A stretch of DNA of 64,000 nt, from NCBI RefSeq assembly GCF_005233515.1, contig NZ_QFZZ01000010.1:62001-126000 (forward strand), read 5' to 3'. The DNA comes from Pseudomonas sp. CFBP13508. GTDB taxonomy: Bacteria > Pseudomonadota > Gammaproteobacteria > Pseudomonadales > Pseudomonadaceae. A program made the position numbers and the translations under genes. Of this stretch, positions 14,263 through 23,977 are shown in pieces. Numbering within the stretch: the first letter of the stretch is position 1; each line of letters starts with the position of its first letter. The notes beneath the pieces are model-generated. The model was given only the letters and a program-made list of their open reading frames with translations, did not search any database and was not told the DNA's origin.

Positions 14263-15764
14263 CAGTCGATCACCCGTCCTTTCAGTGCGAAGAGGCCTTG
14301 CGGACGTTTCTGAATGAACAGAATGATCAGCGCGAGGATCAGGATCTTGCCGAGCACCGCACCGATCTGCGGTTCGAGAATCTTGTTGGCGATGCCCAGG
14401 CCAAACGCCGCGAGCACGCTGCCGGCCAGTTGGCCGACGCCGCCGAGCACCACCACCAGGAACGAGTCGATGATGTAGCTCTGGCCAAGGTCGGGACCGA
14501 CGTTGCCGATCTGGCTCAGCGCCACACCGCCCAATCCGGCGATGCCCGAGCCGAGACCGAAGGCGAGCATGTCGACGCGCCCGGTGGGCACGCCGCAGCA
14601 GGCGGCCATGTTGCGGTTCTGGGTGACGGCACGCACGTTGAGGCCGAGGCGGGTCTTGTTCAGCAGCAGCCAGGTCAGCACCACCACGAACAATGCGAAA
14701 GCGATGATGACGATGCGGTTGTACGGCAGCACCAGATTGGGCAGCACTTGGATGCCGCCGGACAGCCATGCCGGGTTGGCCACTTCAACGTTCTGCGCAC
14801 CGAATACCAGACGTACCAGTTGGATCAGCATCAGGCTGATGCCCCAGGTCGCGAGCAGCGTTTCCAGTGGTCGACCGTAAAGGTGGCGGATGACCGTGCG
14901 CTCCAGCGCCATGCCGATGGCGGCGGTAACGAAAAACGCCACCGGCAGCGCGATCAACGGATAAAACTCGATGGCCTGCGGTGCGTAGCGCTGGAACATC
15001 AACTGCACCACGTAGGTCGAGTAGGCGCCGAGCATCAGCATCTCGCCGTGGGCCATGTTGATCACCCCGAGCAGGCCGAAGGTGATCGCCAGACCGAGGG
15101 CGGCGAGCAGCAGAATCGAGCCCAGCGACATGCCGCTGAACGCCTGGCCGAGGACTTCGCCGATCAGCAATTTGCGCTTGACCTGAGCGAGGCTGGTTTC
15201 GGCGGCGGTGCGCACGCCGGCATCGCTTTCCACTCCGGGTTCGAGCAAACCTTCGAGGCGTGTACGGGCCAGTGGGTCGCCGGTTTCACCGAGCAACCGC
15301 ACCGCTGCAAGGCGCACCGCCGGGTCGCTGTCGACCAATTGCAGATTGGCCAGCGCCAGGCTCAGGGCGGCATGCACGCTTTGGTCTTTTTCCCCAGCGA
15401 GCTGCTGGTCGAGAAATTTCAGCTGCGCGGGTTTCGCGCTTTTCTGCAATTGCTGTGCGGCGCTTAGACGGATTTTGCTGTCAGCGGCGAGCAATTGATG
15501 GCTGGCCATCGCGGTGTCGATCAGACCCCGCAGGCGATTGTTCAGGCGCAGGGTTTTCGCTTGGCCGTCGATCGTCAGTTCGCCTTGTTGCAGGGCGTTG
15601 AGCAATTCGATACGGGCCGGATCGGGCTGCGCGGCCCAGGCTTCCAGCAGTTTGGCCTGTTGCATCGGATTGGCCGCGACGAAGTCTTCGGCATCGCCGG
15701 CGTGGGCCAGGAGTGGCAGCAACAGTGCGATGGCACAGATGAATCGGAAAAGGGCAGTGGGCAT
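14262..15764 (-). CDS. urtB: Urea ABC transporter permease UrtB with periplasmic N-terminal domain
   Basis: A 500-residue protein. It starts at ATG 15762-15764 with a signal-peptide-like segment (FRFICAIALLLPLLAHA), followed by ~175 residues of HEAT-like helical repeats (DPAVRLAAVRLLGETGDPLA), then a LivH-like permease with the motif GVINMAHGEMLMLGAYSTYV. The N-terminal extension is common in proteobacterial UrtB proteins and is probably periplasmic. Its function is unknown, perhaps docking of UrtA. The ATG eight codons upstream is less likely because it would precede the hydrophobic signal with extra residues. Confidence 0.94.
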   Translation of the reverse strand: MPTALFRFICAIALLLPLLAHAGDAEDFVAANPMQQAKLLEAWAAQPDPARIELLNALQQGELTIDGQAKTLRLNNRLRGLIDTAMASHQLLAADSKIRLSAAQQLQKSAKPAQLKFLDQQLAGEKDQSVHAALSLALANLQLVDSDPAVRLAAVRLLGETGDPLARTRLEGLLEPGVESDAGVRTAAETSLAQVKRKLLIGEVLGQAFSGMSLGSILLLAALGLAITFGLLGVINMAHGEMLMLGAYSTYVVQLMFQRYAPQAIEFYPLIALPVAFFVTAAIGMALERTVIRHLYGRPLETLLATWGISLMLIQLVRLVFGAQNVEVANPAWLSGGIQVLPNLVLPYNRIVIIAFALFVVVLTWLLLNKTRLGLNVRAVTQNRNMAACCGVPTGRVDMLAFGLGSGIAGLGGVALSQIGNVGPDLGQSYIIDSFLVVVLGGVGQLAGSVLAAFGLGIANKILEPQIGAVLGKILILALIILFIQKRPQGLFALKGRVID

Positions 15765-15789
15765 AGTCAGTCGCCTTGACGCGGACATT

Positions 15790-15953
15790 GTGGGAGCGAG
15801 CCTTTGTGGCGAGGGGATTTATCCCCGTTCGGCTGCGAAGCAGTCGTGATATCGGTCGACGCGATCAATCTGATACACCGCGACCGATGGCTTTGGGGCT
15901 GCTTCGCAACCCATCGGGGATAAATCCCCTCACCACAAAGGCTCGCTCCCACA
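15790..15953. repeat. REPIN-like repeat, GTGGGAGCGAGC family, copy 1
   Basis: The outer arms TGTGGGAGCGAGCCTTTGTG and its complement CACAAAGGCTCGCTCCCACA flank inner arms (GGGGATTTATCCCC against GGGGATAAATCCCC), with a spacer of about 70 bases. It lies between urtA and urtB. The same family is found at 28081-28167 and 60297-60364. Downstream of urtA it could help raise binding-protein mRNA over permease mRNA, as REPs do in other ABC operons. Confidence 0.85.
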
Positions 15954-16001
15954 GGGAATTGCATCAGCCTCACGCCAGGCGCGAGACTGACATCCGGTGA
16001 C

Positions 16002-17267
16002 TCAGTTGCTCTTCACCGCATAATCCGGCTTCTTGTCGTTGCCCTGAATGTACGGGCTCCATGGTTGCGCGCGGATCGGGCCTTCGGTCTGCCACACGAC
16101 GTTGAACTGCCCGTCGCTCTGGATTTCGCCGATCATCACGGGCTTGTGCAGGTGGTGATTGGTCTTGTCCATGGTCAACGTGTAACCGGACGGCGCAGCA
16201 AAGGTCTGCCCGGCCAGTGCTTCGCGAACCTTGTCGACGTCAGTGGATTTGGCTTTCTCGACCGCCTGCGCCCACATGTGGATGCCGACGTAGGTGGCCT
16301 CCATCGGGTCGTTGGTCACGGCTTTATCGGCGCCCGGCAGGTTGTGTTTCTTCGCGTAGGCTTTCCAGTCCGCGACGAATTTCTTGTTCGCAGGATTTTC
16401 CACCGACTCGAAGTAGTTCCACGCCGCGAGGTTGCCCACCAGCGGTTTGGTGTCGATGCCGCGCAGTTCTTCTTCGCCGACCGAGAAAGCCACCACGGGC
16501 ACGTCGGTGGCTTTCAGGCCCTGGTTGGCCAGCTCTTTATAGAACGGCACGTTGGAGTCGCCGTTGACGGTCGAGATCACGGCAGTCTTGCCACCGGCGG
16601 AGAATTTTTTGATGTTGGCAACGATGGTCTGGTAATCGCTGTGACCGAACGGCGTGTAGACCTCTTCGATGTCCTTGTCGGCCACGCCTTTGGAGTGCAG
16701 GAACGCGCGCAGGATCTTGTTGGTGGTGCGCGGGTAGACGTAGTCGGTGCCGAGCAAAAAGTAGCGCTTGGCGCTGCCGCCTTCTTCGCTCATCAGGTAT
16801 TCAACGGCGGGGATCGCTTGCTGGTTCGGCGCGGCGCCGGTGTAGAACACGTTCGGCGACATTTCTTCGCCTTCGTACTGCACCGGGTAGAACAGCAGGC
16901 CATTGAGCTCTTCGAACACCGGCAGTACCGATTTGCGCGATACCGAGGTCCAGCAGCCGAACACCACCGCGACCTTGTCCTGGGTCAGCAACTGTCGGCC
17001 CTTTTCGGCGAACAGCGGCCAGTTGGAAGCAGGGTCGACCACCACCGGCTCGAGCATCTTGCCGTTCACGCCGCCCTTGGCGTTGATCTCGTCGATGGTC
17101 ATAAGCGCCATGTCCTTGAGCGACGTTTCGGAGATCGCCATGGTCCCGGACAACGAATGCAGAATCCCGACCTTGATGGTCTCGGCGGCCTGGACAGTCC
17201 AGGTCATGCCCATCGCGGCAATGGATGCCGTGAGTGTGAAAGCCTTGATCAAACTGCGACGCTTCAT
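16002..17267 (-). CDS. urtA: Urea ABC transporter substrate-binding protein UrtA
   Basis: A 421-residue periplasmic binding protein of the Leu/Ile/Val-urea type. The N-terminus is a signal sequence (MKRRSLIKAFTLTASIAAMG...VQAAE), possibly Tat-compatible with an RRSLIK start. The mature protein begins TIKVGILHSLSGTMAISE, with typical blocks GKMLEPVVVDPASNWPLFAE and YPVQYEGEEMSPNVFYTGAA. It binds urea or short amides and delivers them to UrtBC. It is the first gene of the urt operon, downstream of a sigma-54-type promoter at 17333-17348. Confidence 0.97.
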   Translation of the reverse strand: MKRRSLIKAFTLTASIAAMGMTWTVQAAETIKVGILHSLSGTMAISETSLKDMALMTIDEINAKGGVNGKMLEPVVVDPASNWPLFAEKGRQLLTQDKVAVVFGCWTSVSRKSVLPVFEELNGLLFYPVQYEGEEMSPNVFYTGAAPNQQAIPAVEYLMSEEGGSAKRYFLLGTDYVYPRTTNKILRAFLHSKGVADKDIEEVYTPFGHSDYQTIVANIKKFSAGGKTAVISTVNGDSNVPFYKELANQGLKATDVPVVAFSVGEEELRGIDTKPLVGNLAAWNYFESVENPANKKFVADWKAYAKKHNLPGADKAVTNDPMEATYVGIHMWAQAVEKAKSTDVDKVREALAGQTFAAPSGYTLTMDKTNHHLHKPVMIGEIQSDGQFNVVWQTEGPIRAQPWSPYIQGNDKKPDYAVKSN

Positions 17268-17332
17268 TGTGCGATCTCCATGAACATTCGATTTTTTCTG
17301 GTTGGCAGATGCGGACGACTGAAGGTGTGTTT

Positions 17333-17348
17333 TGCAAAGGCTGTGCCC
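17333..17348 (-). promoter_or_regulatory. Candidate sigma-54 (RpoN) promoter for urtABCDE
   Basis: On the minus strand the sequence reads GGGCACAGCCTTTGCA. The -24 GG and -12 GC are ten bases apart, exactly as in TGGCACG-N4-TTGC. The site lies about 70 bases before the urtA start codon. Upstream, within 17402-17436, are TGCACC and TGGTGC half-sites resembling NtrC boxes. This is consistent with nitrogen-limitation control of urea uptake through NtrC. Confidence 0.65.
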
Positions 17349-17561
17349 GGTCGCGTTCAGGCAAGAAAATGTCGTGCCAGAGCGTTTGCGCTCTCAAGAC
17401 TTGCACCATGAGGGCACGCGCTATGGGCGATGGTGCGCAGAGGTGCGCCAGATTGGGGCGCGCAAGCGGCGCCGTTACAGAAACGATAAACATGTACCGC
17501 AGCCTCACGGCAGCTGCGACACACACTCGTCTGCTCATCCCGATTTTCTGCGCAGGTTTTT

Positions 17562-20500
17562 ATGAATGATGTGTCTGGGCGTTCCGGTCGCGCCGCAAGT
17601 TCTCCGAAAAAATTCAAATTGCCCCCCCTTGGCCCGGCGTTCCTGAGCGAAGAAGACGCCGCCTATTGGGTGCATACACGGATCCCGCTCAACCCGGACA
17701 AAGAATACGGCAGCGTGATTCTGCGACGTCCCGACGGCAAGTTCCTGGCGACCTCACCCATCGCGGGCGAAGCCACAAGTTTCGAATTTGGCTCCATTCT
17801 CGAAAGCGGGGTGCTCGGCGAGCTGCGCCATCCCTTGGGCTACCGATGCATCGCCAGCGTACACAGCCATCCGCCACTGCATGACGAGTTCCGCAATGGC
17901 AATCCGCGTCAGGATGAAATGCTGCTCAGGTTGTTCATCAGTTTCTATTCTGCAGGCGACTTTCTGGGTGATGTGTCAGCGCGGGATTTTTTCCGTAGCG
18001 CCTATCTTTCCGGCCCTGACGGCAGCCTGCTCAAATATGTGTCGAGCGGCTCCCCGGAGGAGCGCGCATACGTCCTCTGGCATCAGTCCGGCGCGCCGTC
18101 CGGTCGGCCTCCAGCGATCAACGATGTGATGGGGCTGATCAACAAACTGGCGACGGTCGGCGAGCTCAAGGTCATTGTGTCGAATGCCGATTGGGGGCAC
18201 TCGGTGGGGCGGGTACCTGCGGACTGGAAGGCCGGCACGCCTTTTTCGACCGGGACAATCACCGAAATGCCGTTGATGACCCGGGTCTGCGTCAATCCTG
18301 AACGCGCCGTACTGGCCGCATTGAAATCCCGTGGCGCACAGAGGTCGGGATTGCTGCTGAAGAAAAGCACGAGCGAGGAGTATGTAGCGACCCACGCGCG
18401 CGCTGCACAAGCGACATCCTGGGATCCTGCAAAGGTTTTTCCCGAAGCTGGCGATGGTCAGTTGCGATTGCCGCGAGGCTACGTGCTCGAAGGTTTTTAC
18501 TTCGCATCGCGGCCCGATCCGGCGCGAGCGCCCGCGACCGAGCAATGGCTGGCAGAGAACTTTTTTGCGCCGCAGGACGTGGCGCTGGCGATCGCCCGTC
18601 GGCGCCGCGCATTACCTCTGGCGGCGCCGGGCAAGCCTCTTTCACTGTACATGCAGGCAAGGGACACCGCCATGTTGAAGTACACCTTCAGCGGCAGTCA
18701 GGTCGAAGCGGCCTTCAGTCAGGAGCATCCCGACGGAACCGTCAGCGATGGCGGCATCGAGGCGAGACTGTCGAGCGGAACACTTCGACCACGCGAATTC
18801 GTGTCGATGCTGATCATCGCCGGCAGGCTGCAAGTGCTACGCGGCAGTGCCTTGTGGTCTCGCCTCGGGGTGCTGGATCTGCAATGGACGCCGTATCCGG
18901 ATTTCACCTGGCCAGTGTTGAGCCGGGAATTTCTGACGTCCGATGATGCCGCGCGTTATGCCCATCAAGCGGTCGGCAATCGCCGCGACCGGCAATTTGC
19001 GGGCTACATTTTCCAATGCAGCAATCAACGCTTCGTGGTCACCGAACCGCTGCCAGGCGATATCGATGTGCTCGGCCAGGGGCGGCTTTATCCCCACGAC
19101 AACCAAGGACGGGCCATTTTTCCGGATGATCATCGCCTGCACGCGCGCTATGTGTCCCATGTTGCCGTGTCGCAACTGGAACCGGTGGAGGTCGATTATC
19201 TGCAATGGACCCCGCACGAAGCCGTGCTCAGTCTGCAGATGCTCAGTGTCGAGGAAGTCCGGCGGGTGCTGCTTGATGAGATTGTCCTGTATGTATCGGC
19301 CGCTGCGGACAGTCTGCTGCGCTTTGAGGCCGACGCTTCAGCGCCCGCTGCGGAACTGGGCAGGCGTCTGGGAACCAGCCGGCATCCCGGTGCCCTCGCC
19401 ACGGAACTGGGCAATGGCAGCAAGCGGCCGCAGGATTTTATCCGTGAGCAAGCGGCGGCCGGTCGGCTGACCAGCCTGGTCGATAACCCATTGTGGGGCT
19501 ATCGCGGCCGGATCGCCTCGACCTGGTCGGTGCGTGAAGCGCCGCCCGCGCCCGACGCGCCGGTCTGGCCGGTGATTCATCCGTTTTCCCCGGACTACCC
19601 TGTGCTTCCAACGCCGGTATTGCCTGGGCTGACCCCGCCAGCGATCGCCGCGCCTCAGTTGATGCTGCCATTGCCGTTGCCGTGGCGCCGACCGGAAACG
19701 GTGGCCTACGGTGCGGTGTTCGCTTCAGCCGACGAGGTGGCACAGAGTCAGCATGAACGCGCCAGGCATTGGCAAGAGCAGGTCAACGCCTGCTTCGGGT
19801 TCATCCTCAAACACCGGCAAAATGAAGAGTACATTGCCACGGAGCTGATTCCCGTCAGCGATGGGCAGAGCAGTCTGTTTCAACTCAACAGCCTGTTTGC
19901 CGCGCGAAGATCGGAGCCGTGGTATCAGTTTCCCGAGGGCTTCGATCTGTACGCCAGCTGGTATTCGCACCGTCGTTCAGATGACCCGAGGAAAACGCCG
20001 GATGACTGGCTCAACCATTACTTCATCTCGCCGGACAATCTCACCACCTCGATGTATTACGGACGTCGGCGTCCGGTTGTGGCGTCGCAGCTTCCGGTAG
20101 CCCTCTATATCGCAACGTGCGACGGTGCGCTGTTGAAATATGCGAGAAGCCCGTCCAGCAAACTCTTTTATGACGCCACGTCGCAGAGCACGCTCGACAC
20201 GATCAAGAGCGATCTGGCGTCCGGACACTTGGTGCCTAGCGATTTCGTCCACGAGGTGGCCAACAGTGGCGAACTCTCGGTGATGCATGCTGGCTTGTGC
20301 TGGGACCGAACGGGGCTCGTCGGGGTGACCTGGCAGCCATACGCACACCTGCAGCGGCGCTGGCTGGGGCCGGTTTTTCTGACGGCTGACGATGCTGCCA
20401 TGCATGCTGCAACCCTGCTCGCTGCAGTGAGCGACCGGGTGTTTGGCGGGGTAATCCTGGAGACGGCCGACAAGCGCTTCGTGGCGACTGCGCCGATTGA

Positions 20501-22418
20501 AGTCAGCCGTGAAGATTTCGACCTTTTCGAAATCTGCCCTGAGGAAAGCCGGACCTATGGATTTTTTCCGCTCGGTTGCCACATCGTGGCGCGCTATCGG
20601 TCGCGCGCCGTCCGAGAGGCCTCGCTGGTGCTGTCGCGCGTCCAGAAACAGATCTACCTGAACATGTTTACCGTCGATGTGCTGGAGTCGGCCTTCAACA
20701 AACGCGGGGTGAGGGAGGAATATCGGGTTACGGCAGACGGCTCGCTGGTTGCTTACAAACCGGCGTCCTTGCTTGAATTTCTCTTTGCTCCGGACGGTTC
20801 AGTGCTCAGGTATCAGCCGCAGGCCGAACTGTTTTCGCAGTTGCTTGGCCAGGGCGACCGGTTCGCGGCCGTCGATGCGAAAGCGATCAAGCAGGGCTTG
20901 CGCAGCAGACATCTGCAGCCCGTTGAATGGATCAATGCCCTGGCCAAGGGCGGGCATCTGCAAGTGATCAAGGGCAGCGAGATCTGGGGGTTGCCGCGAC
21001 AGGTATCGGTGTGGGCACCTTTTTCCGAAGATCTGTTGCCGGCCAGAGAGTATGACAAGGCCTTGAGCAAGCCGCTCTGCAGTGCACTGTTCGTGCAGGC
21101 AGACGCTGCCGCCCAATATGTTCATGACGCGTCCGTCAGCAGGGATACCCAGACTTTCGGCTATCTTTTGCGCAACCAGCAAGGCGTATGCCTCGCCACC
21201 TTGCCGGTCGAAGTTCAGGGCTCGGCGCTGGCCCTTGATCGCGTGTTCGAAAACGGTGAGCTGATTTCGGGCTTTGCGCTCGACGCGATTTATCTGCGGG
21301 CACCGCTACCGCCACTGGGCGCGCGATCCGGCGACGTGCGCGAGGTCTTTCTGCTGCCCAATGATGTTCTGTCAGTCTGCGTTCGAGCCAATACCCCACA
21401 GGGTTATCGGCCGATCTACTTCTCATGCGCCGACGGGGCGTTGTTGAAACTGCAACTGCATGCCTTCGAGCCGGGCGAGTTCTACGACCGCCGCGGGCAG
21501 ATCGAGCTGCGCCCCAATGCATTTGTCTCTGCGGTACAAGCCGCCAACGATGAGCGAGACATCGCCAAAGGCTCGTTCGACTTTCCTGCATATATCCGCC
21601 GAATGGCAGCTGCGGGCCGGCTCGAGGTGATCCAGAGCAGTGAGTACTGGTCCAGACATGGCCTGGTGGATGACAGTTGGCAGCCGCGCCAGGCCGATGT
21701 CAGCGCTGAGCAGCGCTGGCGAGAAAATCCCGTCCCGGCACTCGGCCCGGTTTTCCATCACCCCGACGACGCTGCACGCTATGCACAGCAGCGAGCGGCC
21801 GAGGCCATTCTCGATGTCGGTTACGAGAGTGCAATTCTGGCGCCAGCGGTCGCCAGTCAATTTGTACCGCTCGAACCCATCGCCTGGTCCGCGCAGGATC
21901 CGAGCCCGCTGGCGCGGATATTCCGGAAGTCGACGGACTCTTCGGTGAGTTGGCAGCACCCGGCGCCGCGTTATCCCGATGGTTACCATCCGATCGCCGC
22001 TCATCAGATGCACCTTTCAGGCAACACCACTCTGGTGCCGGACGCAGAGGGAATCAGAGCCAATTTCGCGACGCCAGAGCTCGTATACGCCCATTCCCAC
22101 GACCTGAAAAACAGGGGCTTCGATATTCGGCATTATTTCTATTCGACGCCGCACAATGTCCTGCTCAAATACACGCCTTCCTATTCGGCTGCCGAGCGTG
22201 ATCTGCTGTTGACCCGGTCGGTGTTTTTCGAGAACGGCCGATGGACCAGCCACCTGAGTCCGGGCGAATTCGTTTCCCGGCTTATGGCGCTGGGCGAGTT
22301 CCGGGTGTTGGTCGCCGGTTACTACTGGGCTCAGACCGGGCGCATGGGACGTGCCTGGAAGGTGCAGCGCAAGCAGCCATCGTCGCCAGGCACGGTGCGC
22401 ATCCGCGACGAGTTGTAA
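17562..22418 (+). CDS. Giant protein of about seven tandem DUF4329/JAB-like repeats
   Basis: A 1618-residue protein with no signal peptide or membrane segment. Reading it by eye, about seven related units begin near residues 23, 226, 447, 712, 932, 1174 and 1396, with a Pro-rich linker at ~655-700. Each unit tends to run: GPxFxSxDDAA, a beta-strand pair ending RFVATxPI, a GYxxxAxYxSH region, DGxLLKY, then EFV...AxxGELxVIxxSxxWG and a WxPY tail. Unit 1 alone keeps a DUF4329/JAMM-like constellation: E48, H101-S-H103-P and D118, although the spacing to D118 is longer than in classical JAMM proteases. The other units are degenerate at these positions. I infer one possibly active isopeptidase-like unit plus scaffold or binding repeats. 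The gene is flanked by urtA (divergent) and PepSY (convergent). Target and secretion are unknown. Confidence 0.65.
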   Translation: MNDVSGRSGRAASSPKKFKLPPLGPAFLSEEDAAYWVHTRIPLNPDKEYGSVILRRPDGKFLATSPIAGEATSFEFGSILESGVLGELRHPLGYRCIASVHSHPPLHDEFRNGNPRQDEMLLRLFISFYSAGDFLGDVSARDFFRSAYLSGPDGSLLKYVSSGSPEERAYVLWHQSGAPSGRPPAINDVMGLINKLATVGELKVIVSNADWGHSVGRVPADWKAGTPFSTGTITEMPLMTRVCVNPERAVLAALKSRGAQRSGLLLKKSTSEEYVATHARAAQATSWDPAKVFPEAGDGQLRLPRGYVLEGFYFASRPDPARAPATEQWLAENFFAPQDVALAIARRRRALPLAAPGKPLSLYMQARDTAMLKYTFSGSQVEAAFSQEHPDGTVSDGGIEARLSSGTLRPREFVSMLIIAGRLQVLRGSALWSRLGVLDLQWTPYPDFTWPVLSREFLTSDDAARYAHQAVGNRRDRQFAGYIFQCSNQRFVVTEPLPGDIDVLGQGRLYPHDNQGRAIFPDDHRLHARYVSHVAVSQLEPVEVDYLQWTPHEAVLSLQMLSVEEVRRVLLDEIVLYVSAAADSLLRFEADASAPAAELGRRLGTSRHPGALATELGNGSKRPQDFIREQAAAGRLTSLVDNPLWGYRGRIASTWSVREAPPAPDAPVWPVIHPFSPDYPVLPTPVLPGLTPPAIAAPQLMLPLPLPWRRPETVAYGAVFASADEVAQSQHERARHWQEQVNACFGFILKHRQNEEYIATELIPVSDGQSSLFQLNSLFAARRSEPWYQFPEGFDLYASWYSHRRSDDPRKTPDDWLNHYFISPDNLTTSMYYGRRRPVVASQLPVALYIATCDGALLKYARSPSSKLFYDATSQSTLDTIKSDLASGHLVPSDFVHEVANSGELSVMHAGLCWDRTGLVGVTWQPYAHLQRRWLGPVFLTADDAAMHAATLLAAVSDRVFGGVILETADKRFVATAPIEVSREDFDLFEICPEESRTYGFFPLGCHIVARYRSRAVREASLVLSRVQKQIYLNMFTVDVLESAFNKRGVREEYRVTADGSLVAYKPASLLEFLFAPDGSVLRYQPQAELFSQLLGQGDRFAAVDAKAIKQGLRSRHLQPVEWINALAKGGHLQVIKGSEIWGLPRQVSVWAPFSEDLLPAREYDKALSKPLCSALFVQADAAAQYVHDASVSRDTQTFGYLLRNQQGVCLATLPVEVQGSALALDRVFENGELISGFALDAIYLRAPLPPLGARSGDVREVFLLPNDVLSVCVRANTPQGYRPIYFSCADGALLKLQLHAFEPGEFYDRRGQIELRPNAFVSAVQAANDERDIAKGSFDFPAYIRRMAAAGRLEVIQSSEYWSRHGLVDDSWQPRQADVSAEQRWRENPVPALGPVFHHPDDAARYAQQRAAEAILDVGYESAILAPAVASQFVPLEPIAWSAQDPSPLARIFRKSTDSSVSWQHPAPRYPDGYHPIAAHQMHLSGNTTLVPDAEGIRANFATPELVYAHSHDLKNRGFDIRHYFYSTPHNVLLKYTPSYSAAERDLLLTRSVFFENGRWTSHLSPGEFVSRLMALGEFRVLVAGYYWAQTGRMGRAWKVQRKQPSSPGTVRIRDEL

Positions 22419-22480
22419 TTCGCCGCGGCTGGCTCCGGGGAGCGTGCCGCTATTGGCGGCCGCTCCTCATGGCGCATCGC

Positions 22481-23851
22481 TCAAGTCGAGGCCCGCGCAC
22501 TCCGGCCAACACGCGACAGCAGCAGGCGATCAAGCAACCAGACCACCACCAGCGAAGCCCCCACCAGCGGAAACACCACCGCCAGCACCAGCATGATCGC
22601 CACGCCGGTTTTCCACTTCGGCAGATCATGGCGCAGCGGCGGCACACCGAATTTGCCTTCAGGCCGACGCTTCCACCAGATCACCACGCCACTGACGGCG
22701 CTGAGCAGAATCATCAGGCAGATCAGCAGCACGACAATCTGGTTGAAGGTGCCGAACATCTTGCCTTCGTGCAGCATCACGCCGATTTCGGTAGCGCGAG
22801 CAACGGTGCCGTAGTGCTCGAAGCGCACATCGGCGAGGACCTTGCCGGTGTACTGATCGATATGCAGGGTGGCGTCGTTGCGCGGGTCATCGGCGAATAC
22901 GGCGATGGTGAACACGCCGGTGGCGGTGGTCGGCAGGGTGATGCTGTAGCCGGGTTCGACCTTGCGTTCGCTGGCGATGTTCTGCACATCCTGCAGGCTG
23001 ACTTCGGGTGCAGCGGGGCCGGCATGGGCATTGCCGTGATTCATGTGTTCGGCGTGGTCGCCGGACATCGGCATCGGTGTGTTCTCCATCGCCCATGGCA
23101 CGGTCTGGCGCGTGGCGCTGTTGAGGCTGCGCGCTTCAACGTCGGAGGTCGGCACGTTGTTCCACATCGCGGCCGGGAACACGTTCCATACCGCCGCATA
23201 TTGTTTGCCCCAGAAACCGGTCCAGGTCATGCCGCTGAGCAACATCACCAGCAGCAATGTAGCGCCCCAGAACCCGGTGACCGCATGCAGATCGCGCCAC
23301 AACAGCCGACCGCGGCTGCTCAGGCGCGGCCACAGAATGCCTGCTGCCTGACCGCGCGGCCACCACAGAAACAGCCCCGACACCACCAGCACCACGCCCC
23401 AGCCAGCGGCCATTTCGATCAGCCGATCGCCGACCGTGCCGATCATCAACTCGCCGTGGATCGCGCGGGCGATGGCTTGCAGATTCTGCTTGGCATCCTG
23501 CTCGCCGAGGATGTCACCGTGATACGGATCGACGAATACGTTGAGTTCGTGACCTGCGTTTTTCACCACGAATTGCGCGCTGCGCTGGGCGTTCACCGGC
23601 GGCAGGTACTGAGTGACCTGGCCCTGCGGATAGGCAGCTTTCACCCGTTGCAGCAGGTCATCGGCCGGCACGGTGTGGTGCCCGGCCGGTACTTCGAGCA
23701 GGCTGCTGTACATCAGCGAATCGAGCTGCGGTTTGAACAGATAAATGATCCCGGTCAGGGCCAGCATCACCATGAACGGCGCGACGAACAGCCCGGCATA
23801 AAAATGCCAGCGCCAGGCCAGGTTGTAGAAATTGGGTTGAGGCTTTTGCAT
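22481..23851 (-). CDS. PepSY domain-containing membrane protein (PepSY-associated TM family)
   Basis: A 456-residue inner-membrane protein with four predicted helices: LAWRWHFYAGLFVAPFMVML near the start, LIEMAAGWGVVLVVSGLFLW, GFWGATLLLVMLLSGMTW, and two near the C-terminus (IVVLLICLMILLSAVSGVV; VAIMLVLAVVFPLVGASL). Periplasmic PepSY-like regions (ATLHIDQYTGKVLADV) lie between. A His/Met-rich stretch (MPMSGDHAEHMNHGNAH) suggests metal contact. Relatives sit beside TonB receptors and are proposed ferric- or metal-reductases. Next to oprC, copper is the likely metal. Start is ATG 23851; the GTG one codon earlier is less likely. Confidence 0.88.
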   Translation of the reverse strand: MQKPQPNFYNLAWRWHFYAGLFVAPFMVMLALTGIIYLFKPQLDSLMYSSLLEVPAGHHTVPADDLLQRVKAAYPQGQVTQYLPPVNAQRSAQFVVKNAGHELNVFVDPYHGDILGEQDAKQNLQAIARAIHGELMIGTVGDRLIEMAAGWGVVLVVSGLFLWWPRGQAAGILWPRLSSRGRLLWRDLHAVTGFWGATLLLVMLLSGMTWTGFWGKQYAAVWNVFPAAMWNNVPTSDVEARSLNSATRQTVPWAMENTPMPMSGDHAEHMNHGNAHAGPAAPEVSLQDVQNIASERKVEPGYSITLPTTATGVFTIAVFADDPRNDATLHIDQYTGKVLADVRFEHYGTVARATEIGVMLHEGKMFGTFNQIVVLLICLMILLSAVSGVVIWWKRRPEGKFGVPPLRHDLPKWKTGVAIMLVLAVVFPLVGASLVVVWLLDRLLLSRVGRSARAST

Positions 23852-23884
23852 CACGTGTGCTCCGCTGGGCGAATCATTTTTTTA

Positions 23885-23968
23885 AGATCAAAAGATCGCA
23901 GCCTTCGGCAGCTCCTACAGGTCGTACGCGATCCCATGTAGGAGCTGGCGCAGCCTGCGATCTTTTGA
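23885..23968. repeat. REPIN-like repeat, GTAGGAGCTG family, copy 3
   Basis: AGATCGCAGCCTTCGGCAGC...TCCTACA at 23885-23919 faces TGTAGGAGCTGGCGCAGCCT at 23937-23968. The arms are imperfect, unlike copy 2. It lies between the oprC stop and the PepSY gene start on the minus strand. Confidence 0.87.
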
Positions 23969-23977
23969 CTTTTCTTG

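Noticed and set aside
18237..22418. Seven active JAMM metalloprotease sites in the repeat protein
   Set aside because: Only the first unit retains the His-x-His-Pro motif; later units have SH, SR or unrelated residues there.
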